Assembly (NCBI GenBank): GCA_004297635.1 | Contig: SCUQ01000188.1 | Coordinates: 1-6,385 of the forward strand | From: Rhizorhabdus sp. | Lineage (GTDB): Bacteria > Pseudomonadota > Alphaproteobacteria > Sphingomonadales > Sphingomonadaceae | Direction: 5' to 3' | DNA: 6,385 nt | Shown: piece by piece, positions 1-4,576 of the stretch | Numbering within the stretch: position 1 is the stretch's first letter | Layout of the letters: every line of letters begins with the position of its first letter | The notes under the pieces: model-generated | What the model saw: the letters and a program-made list of their open reading frames with translations, nothing else | Told to the model about the DNA's origin: nothing | Databases searched by the model: none | Translations under genes and position numbers: made by a program

Positions 1-456
1 CGCCTTTAGCCCCGAAACGAGATCGGCCGCGTTGCGATAGCCGTCGGCGTGCGGCACGAAGGCGGCGCCCGCCACCGGCGGATCGCCCCGCAGCGCGACG
101 ATGTGCCGCACCCCGGCCTCCCAATAGGCACGCGCGACATCCTCGATCTCGGCCTTCGACGCTTCGACACAGGTCAGATGCGCGGCCGCCGGGATATCCG
201 TCTCGCGCGCGATCCGGGCGACGGTGTTATGCGTCCGCTCCCGTGTCGAGCCGCCCGCGCCATAGGTGACGGAGACGAAACGCGGACGAAGCGGCGCCAA
301 GGTCTGGACCGACTGCCACAGCGTCTCCTCCATCTTTTCGGTCTTGGGCGGAAAGAATTCGAAGGAGACAGCGGCATCGCCGGCCAGATCGGCAAACAGC
401 GGGGTATCGAGCGCAAGGCGCGCTTCCTCAAGCTGACTCAGGGGAACGGATGTCAT
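1..456 (-). CDS. metF: 5,10-methylenetetrahydrofolate reductase, N-terminal part (cut by window edge)
   Basis: The first 152 residues are present and the gene continues past the left edge. MetF is the cytoplasmic FAD enzyme that reduces 5,10-methylene-THF to 5-methyl-THF, the methyl donor for methionine synthase. Family landmarks are clear: SFEFFPPKT near residues 31-39, with the catalytic-type Glu at about 33; FVSVTYGAGGSTRERTH at about 60-76; AAAHLTCVEAS at about 90-99; and HIVALRGDPP at about 118-127, with the flavin-modulating-type Asp at about 125. The ATG at 456-454 overlaps the TGA of the upstream regulator by 4 bases (ATGA). It has its own Shine-Dalgarno, GAAGG on the minus strand (464-468), 7 bases upstream. 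The two genes are therefore cotranscribed and probably translationally coupled, and both should answer to the palindrome at 1435-1450. No frame breaks are seen in the visible part. The reading frame is open to base 1. Confidence 0.96.
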   Translation of the reverse strand, partial: MTSVPLSQLEEARLALDTPLFADLAGDAAVSFEFFPPKTEKMEETLWQSVQTLAPLRPRFVSVTYGAGGSTRERTHNTVARIARETDIPAAAHLTCVEASKAEIEDVARAYWEAGVRHIVALRGDPPVAGAAFVPHADGYRNAADLVSGLKA

Positions 457-1424
457 GATACTGCCTTCAATTGCGCGCGCTGACCGCGCACGCCCAACCA
501 ACATTTGACGGTCAGCTTATCGCCGACCAATGCTTCGATCCGGTCGAGCCCGAGCCCCGAGGCCGAAAACCAGCCCGCGATTTGATCGTCGCCGAAACCC
601 AGCCGGACATGCGCGTCGCGGGCACGCAGTTCCTCGACGTCATGGCTCGCGAAATCGACGATCAGCAGCCGCCCGCCGGGGGCCAGCAACCTGGCGCTCT
701 CGGCGATCGCGGCCGCCGGATGCTGGGCGAAGTGCAAAACCTGATGCAGGATGACGAGATCGGCCGATCCGTCCGCCAGCGGCAGAGCATACATATCGCC
801 CTGACGCAGCTCCGCATGGTCGAGCCCCGCTTCCGCCAGCTTGACCCGCGCGAGGCGCAGCATCTCCGGGCTGCGATCGATGCCCAGCGCCGATGCCGCC
901 CTGCCGCCGATCAGTTCGATCATCCGGCCGGTACCGGTGCCGATATCGACCATGCGGCCGATCGCTCCATCGGACAGCATGGCCATGATATGCTGTTCCA
1001 CCGCGCTTTCGGCGACATGGAGCGATCGGATCGCATCCCATTCCTCGGCATGCTCGGCGAAATAGCGGGCGGCGGCGGCGGCACGGTCGGCACGCACAGC
1101 GGCGAGGCGGGCACGATCGGCAACCACCCAGGCATCCTCCGTATCGCGGCTCCAGTCGTCGATCGCGGCGAACAGCGGCGCGACGCAGGCATCGGAACCG
1201 AGCCCAAGAAACACCCAGCTTCCTTCCTTGCGCCGATCGGCGAGGCCGGCATCGGCCAAAATCTTCACATGGCGGGAGACGCGCGGCTGACTCTGTCCCA
1301 GCACCTGGGCCAGCTCGCCGATCGACAACTCCATTTCCCGAAGAAGGTGGAAGATGCGCAGGCGCGTGGGATCGGCAAGCGCACGAAAAATGGCCAGTGA
1401 GTCAGGAGGGGCATCGGAAGCCAT
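453..1424 (-). CDS. sahR: ArsR-family regulator fused to a SAM/SAH-binding methyltransferase-type domain (SahR-like)
   Basis: This 323-residue protein (from the ATG at 1424) is a predicted cytoplasmic repressor. Residues 8-75 form an ArsR winged helix: ALADPTRLRIFHLL, then recognition helix QSQPRVSRHVKIL at 44-56, then the wing RRKEGSWVFLGL. The ArsR metal-binding ELCVC motif is absent and only Cys80 and Cys308 are visible, so metal sensing is unlikely. Residues 150-262 form a class I methyltransferase fold: motif I DIGTGTGR at 160-167, acidic D183 after the next strand, GDMYALPLADGSADLV at 209-224 and LLAPGGRLLIVDF at 247-258. This architecture and the overlap with metF match SahR, an ArsR repressor reported to control SAM-cycle genes and to release DNA on binding S-adenosylhomocysteine. 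Whether the domain also methylates something is unknown. Starts at 1436 (ATG) and 1460 (TTG) are in frame; 1424 is preferred because the operator covers the longer ones. The equivalence to SahR is inferred from architecture and context. Confidence 0.85.
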   Translation of the reverse strand: MASDAPPDSLAIFRALADPTRLRIFHLLREMELSIGELAQVLGQSQPRVSRHVKILADAGLADRRKEGSWVFLGLGSDACVAPLFAAIDDWSRDTEDAWVVADRARLAAVRADRAAAAARYFAEHAEEWDAIRSLHVAESAVEQHIMAMLSDGAIGRMVDIGTGTGRMIELIGGRAASALGIDRSPEMLRLARVKLAEAGLDHAELRQGDMYALPLADGSADLVILHQVLHFAQHPAAAIAESARLLAPGGRLLIVDFASHDVEELRARDAHVRLGFGDDQIAGWFSASGLGLDRIEALVGDKLTVKCWLGVRGQRAQLKAVS

Positions 1425-1431
1425 ATATGCA

Positions 1432-1460
1432 GACATAAAGAAATCTTTATATGTGGTCAA
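1432..1460 (-). promoter_or_regulatory. Candidate sigma-70-type promoter of the regulator-metF operon
   Basis: On the minus strand TTGACC (1460-1455) is a good -35. After a 17-base spacer comes TATGTC (1437-1432), a partial -10. Transcription would begin around 1425, at or next to the ATG at 1424, giving an mRNA with almost no leader. No Shine-Dalgarno precedes that ATG, which agrees with a leaderless message. The palindrome at 1435-1450 lies between and over these elements. The -35 is convincing and the -10 is only moderate. Confidence 0.45.
1435..1450. promoter_or_regulatory. Perfect palindromic operator, probably bound by the SahR-like repressor
   Basis: ATAAAGA-AA-TCTTTAT has two perfect 7-base arms (1435-1441 and 1444-1450) around a 2-base centre. 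It is strikingly AT-rich in GC-rich DNA. The ends extend imperfectly to ACA on the left and TGT on the right. It lies 10 bases upstream of the preferred regulator ATG, inside the promoter spacer, which suits a dimeric winged-helix autorepressor. An 8-base palindrome CATATATG (1422-1429) covers the start codon and may be incidental. Binding by this regulator is inferred. Confidence 0.75.
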
Positions 1461-1497
1461 GGCGCTTGCCCCTCCGCGCGCTGCACGGCATGCGGTT

Positions 1498-1522
1498 GCG
1501 GCGCGGAACTGCGCCGCGTTTT
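1498..1522 (+). other. GC-rich hairpin followed by a short T run in the mlaA upstream region
   Basis: GCGGCGC (1498-1504) pairs perfectly with GCGCCGC (1511-1517) across a 6-base loop, followed by G and TTTT (1519-1522). It resembles a small intrinsic terminator, but no plus-strand gene precedes it here. It could be a leader hairpin or attenuator for mlaA, a block on stray transcription in the divergent region, or chance in GC-rich DNA. I see no convincing -35/-10 pair for mlaA in 1461-1572; TTGCGG (1496-1501) followed by TTTTAA (1519-1524) is the weak best guess. Confidence 0.35.
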
Positions 1523-1556
1523 AAGAGTAGGACAGCGTGACGGTTCGTTCCGTCCG

Positions 1557-1564
1557 AAAGGGGA
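1557..1564 (+). promoter_or_regulatory. Shine-Dalgarno that fixes the mlaA start
   Basis: AAAGGGGA lies 8 bases before the ATG at 1573. It supports that ATG over an in-frame GTG at 1537, which would put 12 extra, partly charged residues in front of the lipoprotein signal peptide. Confidence 0.7.
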
Positions 1565-1572
1565 CATCGGCT

Positions 1573-2496
1573 ATGAGTGGTTCGCGACAGGCTGCGGCGA
1601 GAATGATCGGCGTCGTGGCCCTGGGCATGCTCATATCGGGCTGCACGACCACGCGGGTAGGGACCGACCGGCTGGCCGAACGCGATCCGCTGGAAGGCTT
1701 CAACCGCACGATATGGGCGGTCAATCGCGGCGCCGACAAGGTGGTCGTCAAACCGGTGACGCAGGTTTATCGCGCCGTCGCACCCAAGCCCGCGCGGGAT
1801 GGCGTCCGCAACTTCTTCGCCAATGTTTCCGAGCCCTTCTCCTTCATCAACAATATCCTGCAGGGCCATGGGGATCGCGCGATCCGCAACCTCGGCCGGT
1901 TCGTGGTCAACACTACGATCGGCATCGGTGGCCTGTTCGACCAGGCCACCCGCATGAAGATCAAGCCCGCGCCCGAGGATTTCGGCCAGACGCTCGCCGC
2001 CTGGGGGGCGAATGGCGGCCCATATCTGATGCTGCCCCTGCTCGGGCCATCGACGCTGCGCGATGCGGTCGGCCGTGGTACCACGCTGGTCGCGGATCCC
2101 TATCGCGTCTGCGTCAACCGATGCAACCTGCCCAGCGGCGTTCCGATCGCCCTGACAGCGGCCGAGGTGATCAGCACCCGCGACGGCCTGATTGAAACCG
2201 GTGCCGACAGCTTCCTGGAGTCCAGCCTCGACCCCTATGCCGCAGCGCGGTCGGCCTATCTCCAGCGCCGGCATGCCGACATCCTCAATCGCGATTCAGC
2301 CGATATGACGCTGGATGACGGCGATGGCGCGAATCCCGCGATCGACGATGCCATGTCCGCGGCCGACACGGATGCAGGAATTCCGGGGAACGATACGGCT
2401 CCGTCCACTGTCGATGCACCCCCGCCAGGGGCGGCGGAAACCGCGCCGAACGGCCCCGAAACGGCTGCTCCCGAAGCCTCCAAGCAGCCGAATTAA
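1573..2496 (+). CDS. mlaA: MlaA/VacJ outer-membrane phospholipid-transport lipoprotein with a long acidic tail
   Basis: The protein has 307 residues. MlaA sits in the outer membrane with a porin and removes mislocalised phospholipids from the outer leaflet, passing them to periplasmic MlaC and the MlaFEDB transporter. The signal peptide is MSGSRQAAAR followed by a hydrophobic run and lipobox ISGC, with lipidated Cys24. The family domain spans about 38-235: DPLEGFNRTIWAVNR (38-52), FFANVSEPFSFINNILQG (81-98), RFVVNTTIGIGGLFD (109-123), EDFGQTLAAWGANGGPYLMLPLLGPSTLRD (135-164) and SSLDPYAAARSAYLQRR (217-233). Residues 240-307 form an acidic Asp/Ala/Pro/Thr-rich tail of low complexity, making the protein longer than the roughly 250-residue E. 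coli form. Cys180 and Cys184 form a CxxxC in a loop and could make a disulfide. No mla transporter genes lie beside it here, which is common for mlaA. The start is set by the SD at 1557-1564. Confidence 0.94.
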   Translation: MSGSRQAAARMIGVVALGMLISGCTTTRVGTDRLAERDPLEGFNRTIWAVNRGADKVVVKPVTQVYRAVAPKPARDGVRNFFANVSEPFSFINNILQGHGDRAIRNLGRFVVNTTIGIGGLFDQATRMKIKPAPEDFGQTLAAWGANGGPYLMLPLLGPSTLRDAVGRGTTLVADPYRVCVNRCNLPSGVPIALTAAEVISTRDGLIETGADSFLESSLDPYAAARSAYLQRRHADILNRDSADMTLDDGDGANPAIDDAMSAADTDAGIPGNDTAPSTVDAPPPGAAETAPNGPETAAPEASKQPN

Positions 2497-2552
2497 CTAC
2501 CGGAACAAGAGACATTGCATCGCACTGCGCAAAACTGTAAGAAGTCCCAGCC

Positions 2553-2569
2553 TGTTTCGGGGGGAAACA
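2553..2569 (+). other. Small hairpin in the gap between mlaA and the small lipoprotein gene
   Basis: TGTTTC (2553-2558) pairs with GAAACA (2564-2569) across a GGGGG loop, flanked by two copies of AGCCTG (2549-2554 and 2570-2575). The 140-base gap 2497-2636 holds this and a pyrimidine-rich stretch with TTTAAT (2610-2615), a possible -10 lacking a -35 at standard spacing. A weak alternative promoter is TTGCAT (2515-2520), 17 bases, TAAGAA (2538-2543). The hairpin has no T run, so it is not a terminator for mlaA. Any role is unknown. Confidence 0.3.
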
Positions 2570-2623
2570 AGCCTGAACGTGATTGGAATCGTTCGAGCCA
2601 CTCTCTTTCTTTAATTCACTTCC

Positions 2624-2628
2624 GGAGA
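2624..2628 (+). promoter_or_regulatory. Shine-Dalgarno of the small lipoprotein gene
   Basis: GGAGA lies 8 bases before the ATG at 2637. It chooses that ATG over an in-frame TTG at 2583, whose extra 18 residues would bury the lipoprotein signal peptide. Confidence 0.75.
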
Positions 2629-2636
2629 ATTCGATC

Positions 2637-2834
2637 ATGAAGAAGATCGTTGCCCTTTCGCTTATCGCCGCCGCTTCGTTCTCGCTCGCAGCCTGCAAGC
2701 CGAAGGCTGAGGCTCCTGCCGAGAACAACACCGCGGTTGTCGACAATGCCGCTGACGCGATGGCCGACACCAACGCCGCGATGGTTGATTCGAACGCGGC
2801 TGCTCCGGCCGACAACGCTTCGAACGCAATGTAA
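2637..2834 (+). CDS. Small Ala/Asn/Asp-rich lipoprotein of unknown function
   Basis: The protein has 65 residues. It begins with a clear lipoprotein signal peptide, MKKIVALSLIAAASFSLAAC, with lipobox LAAC and predicted lipidated Cys20. A short basic patch KPKAEA follows. The rest is low-complexity and acidic, built on irregular NAAD/TNAA/SNAA-type repeats (about residues 29-65), with no aromatic residue and no further Cys in the mature part, so it is probably disordered. The mature protein would be only about 46 residues. I do not recognise a named family; similar tiny lipoproteins are common in sphingomonads as hypothetical genes, some labelled entericidin-like on weak grounds. The strong SD, the clean signal peptide and the terminator just downstream argue that it is real. 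It may be transcribed alone or with mlaA, since no terminator separates them. Location is probably a periplasm-facing membrane; there is no Asp at +2 (it is Lys), so E. coli rules would send it to the outer membrane. Confidence 0.88.
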   Translation: MKKIVALSLIAAASFSLAACKPKAEAPAENNTAVVDNAADAMADTNAAMVDSNAAAPADNASNAM

Positions 2835-2840
2835 TTGAGC

Positions 2841-2863
2841 CGGTGGCCGCCTGGCGGCTACCG
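2841..2863 (+). other. Strong hairpin just after the small lipoprotein stop codon
   Basis: CGGTGGCCGC (2841-2850) pairs with GCGGCTACCG (2854-2863) around a 3-base CTG loop: ten pairs, one a G-U. No T run follows. It lies 6 bases after the TAA and about 10 bases before the terminator hairpin. It may stabilise the 3' end of the short mRNA or be half of a tandem terminator. Confidence 0.6.
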
Positions 2864-2873
2864 ATCAAAGACG

Positions 2874-2908
2874 AAGGCCGCACCCCCCCGGGTGCGGCCT
2901 TTTTCTTT
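2874..2908 (+). terminator. Intrinsic terminator after the small lipoprotein gene
   Basis: GGCCGCACCC (2876-2885) pairs perfectly with GGGTGCGGCC (2890-2899) around a CCCC loop. Flanking A-T pairs add two more steps, and TTTTTCTTT (2900-2908) follows. It ends plus-strand transcription 40 bases or so after the lipoprotein gene. It also lies 40 bases beyond the convergent minus-strand phosphatase gene; the minus-strand read has only a broken T run (TTCGTCTTT), so activity in that direction would be weaker. Confidence 0.92.
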
Positions 2909-2947
2909 GTCCTTGATCTTCCGCGGTAGAGTGGAACGGCCGAGAAA

Positions 2948-3736
2948 TCAGCGGAAAAGCGGCTGGTTGACGATCGCTTCCTCGGCCGAACAGGCCTGGA
3001 CCGACGGTGCCGTTCCCGTCCGCTGAAGCGCCAGCAGTTCGGCGCGCGCAGCAACCACGGCGTCGGCATAGCTCTGCTCGGTGCGCACCACCGCCATCGT
3101 CGCGCCCGCGACCATCCGGCCGGCCTCAACCGCGCTCATGCTATGCGCGCCGCAGACGATCCGGCTCTCGCCATAAGCCCGCCCCCGCGCGAGGATCGGG
3201 GCCGCCCGCTCGTGCAGTATCTCGGCGAGGATCAGGCCCCAGGTCCACCCCTTGGTGGCGGTTCCCGAGGGATAGTCGTAGCTCATCGCCAGCTCGTCGG
3301 TCTGCGGCTCGCAGATCTCCCCCGAATCGAGCAGGAAAGGTCGCTTCCTCTTGTAGAAGCTCCTCAGCTCATTGGTCTCGCGGGCTGTATCGCGCGACGC
3401 CTTTTCCAGTAACGCTGCCGTCTTGGGCGCATTGAGCGGGGTCATATTGACGCGGGCGGCGCAGGCGAAGCCCCGCATCATCGCGGCGGGATCGCCGGCG
3501 AGATCGGACACCGCCATGTCCCAGCGCGGCGTGCCCTTCAGCGAGCGGGTCAGCTTGAAGATTTCCCGATCGGCCACGCCCCGCGCTTCCTGCGGGATCG
3601 GCGCCGGCAGCACGACATCGATCAGGGTGAGGTAGCCAGCGTCCAGAAAGGCATTCGCCCCCGGCGCCGCGGCTACCACCAGCCCCAGCGCGCCAGCCAG
3701 CGCGGCGACCTTCCCGACACGGCTCCATGCCTTCAT
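2948..3736 (-). CDS. Secreted class A acid phosphatase-like (PAP2 superfamily) protein with altered active-site signature
   Basis: The protein has 262 residues. A Sec signal peptide, MKAWSRVGKV plus a hydrophobic run, ends at a likely AxA site (GANA, residues 26-29), so the mature protein is periplasmic. The class A nonspecific acid phosphatase layout is plain at 120-207: SFYKRKRPF (126-134), YDYPSG (153-158), GWTWGLILAEIL (163-174), RGRAYGESRIVCGAH (184-198). The signature Kx6RP-PSGH-SRx5Hx3D is degraded. Arg125 stands where Lys is expected (R125-x6-R132-P133), Thr159 replaces the PSGH His, and Ala202 replaces the last Asp. The nucleophile-type His198, Arg132, Ser157, Gly158 and Arg192 remain. 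In characterised relatives the PSGH His is the general acid and the Asp supports the nucleophile, so activity may be lost or changed. The SD GAGGGGAA (3742-3749) precedes the ATG. It lies 54 bases after the tyrosine-kinase gene with no terminator between, so cotranscription is likely. Family membership is firm; catalysis is not. Confidence 0.87.
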   Translation of the reverse strand: MKAWSRVGKVAALAGALGLVVAAAPGANAFLDAGYLTLIDVVLPAPIPQEARGVADREIFKLTRSLKGTPRWDMAVSDLAGDPAAMMRGFACAARVNMTPLNAPKTAALLEKASRDTARETNELRSFYKRKRPFLLDSGEICEPQTDELAMSYDYPSGTATKGWTWGLILAEILHERAAPILARGRAYGESRIVCGAHSMSAVEAGRMVAGATMAVVRTEQSYADAVVAARAELLALQRTGTAPSVQACSAEEAIVNQPLFR

Positions 3737-3790
3737 AACCGTTCCCCTCGACCAAAGCCCGATATGCAGTCTGCCGCGTGGCCGGCTGCG

Positions 3791-4576
3791 TCAATCGTTG
3801 TAGTAGCCGCCGTAGCTCTTGCTGTAGCCATAACCATAGCCGTAATCGTCAGCCACCAGTCCGGCATTGTAGCGGTTGAGCACAGTGCCGATGCACGGTG
3901 CCGGGCTGAGCAGGCGGAAGCTGTCGCGGACCTGCTTGCGCGTCGTCACCCCGTCTTCGATGATCATCAGATAGGCATCGATCTTCTGGCTGATGATGAC
4001 CGCATCGTCATTGGCGAACACCGGCGGCAGATCGCATAGACAGATCGTCTTCTCCGGCAGCTGCCGCATCGCGGTGATCAGCGAATCCATCCGCGGCGAA
4101 CCGACCAGCTCGTCCGATGCCGCCGCATTGGGATAGCTTGGGAAGACGGTAAGCTGCTCGTTCGGAATGGTCCGCGCGACCTGAGCCAGGTCGTTGATCG
4201 TGCCGTCGAGGAAATGCGAGATACCGACATCGCCGCTCAGCTTGAAATTCTTGGCGATGGTGGAACGCCGTAAGTCGAAATCGAACAGATAGGTGTGAAG
4301 GTCAGGCGTGCGCGCCAGCGCCGCGGCCAGGTTGGACGCGACGAAGCTCTTGCCGACCTTCGGCGTCGGCGAGGTGATGCCGATGATCTTCCAGCCTCGC
4401 GCCCGCGCGATACGCAGCAGCTGCGCGCGTAGCAGGGTGAAGGGGCGCGAGCGGACATCCTTGCTGTCGAAGCCGTAGAGACCGCTTTCTCGAAGCTTGT
4501 CGAAGCCGGTGGTGCGGCCAGCGTCGCCAGCCAGCGGAAAGGCTGGCTCCCCGCTCTGCGGAGGATCGAAGCTCAT
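3791..4576 (-). CDS. BY-kinase-like ATPase (Wzc/CpsD cytoplasmic partner) for exopolysaccharide assembly
   Basis: The protein has 261 residues and no membrane segment. It is the separate ATPase/tyrosine-kinase half of a split polysaccharide co-polymerase, as in GelE of sphingan clusters. Walker A is ITSPTPKVGKSFVASNLA (67-84, with K76 and S77). Walker A' is YLFDFDLRR (96-104, D99 and D101). Walker B is ICLCDLPP (178-185, D182), followed by FANDDAVI. The C-terminal tail DYGYGYGYSKSYGGYYND (244-261) holds seven tyrosines at 245, 247, 249, 251, 255, 258 and 259, the usual autophosphorylation cluster. The oligomerisation motif ExxRxxR of standard BY-kinases is not seen; the equivalent place reads RPFTLLR (44-50). 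The ATG overlaps the co-polymerase TGA by 4 bases (ATGA), giving translational coupling. In the family, phosphorylation cycles on the tail control co-polymerase assembly and chain length. Kinase activity is inferred from motifs. Confidence 0.9.
   Translation of the reverse strand: MSFDPPQSGEPAFPLAGDAGRTTGFDKLRESGLYGFDSKDVRSRPFTLLRAQLLRIARARGWKIIGITSPTPKVGKSFVASNLAAALARTPDLHTYLFDFDLRRSTIAKNFKLSGDVGISHFLDGTINDLAQVARTIPNEQLTVFPSYPNAAASDELVGSPRMDSLITAMRQLPEKTICLCDLPPVFANDDAVIISQKIDAYLMIIEDGVTTRKQVRDSFRLLSPAPCIGTVLNRYNAGLVADDYGYGYGYSKSYGGYYND

Noticed and set aside
471..1400. Long plus-strand open frame (309 codons) opposite the regulator gene
   Set aside because: It is antisense to a protein with clear winged-helix and methyltransferase motifs, has no recognisable domain and is rich in Arg/Gln/His in the way GC-rich antisense frames are.
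1437..1460. TTG start (1460) or ATG (1436) for the regulator
   Set aside because: The TTG belongs to the -35 and the palindrome overlaps the 1436 codon; the extra residues MTTYKDFF look like translated operator DNA. The 1436 ATG cannot be wholly excluded.
1537..1572. GTG start 12 codons before the mlaA ATG
   Set aside because: No good Shine-Dalgarno precedes it, while the ATG at 1573 has one and starts a standard lipoprotein signal peptide.
1447..2274. Minus-strand open frame (275 codons) opposite mlaA
   Set aside because: It is a shadow of mlaA with no recognisable domain, and it crosses the divergent promoter region.
2583..2636. TTG start 18 codons before the small lipoprotein ATG
   Set aside because: It would place the signal peptide internally; the ATG at 2637 has a well-spaced GGAGA.
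2497..2636. EcfG-type promoter (GGAAC near 2502) for the small lipoprotein gene
   Set aside because: No CGTT is found at the expected 16-17 base distance, so the GGAAC is not supported.
2285..3129. Minus-strand frames covering the small lipoprotein gene and the terminator
   Set aside because: They run through the intrinsic terminator and the convergent gene ends and lack any protein-like features.
3737..3790. Possible terminator between the kinase and phosphatase genes
   Set aside because: Only short imperfect GC pairing (GCC...GGC) and no T run on either strand.
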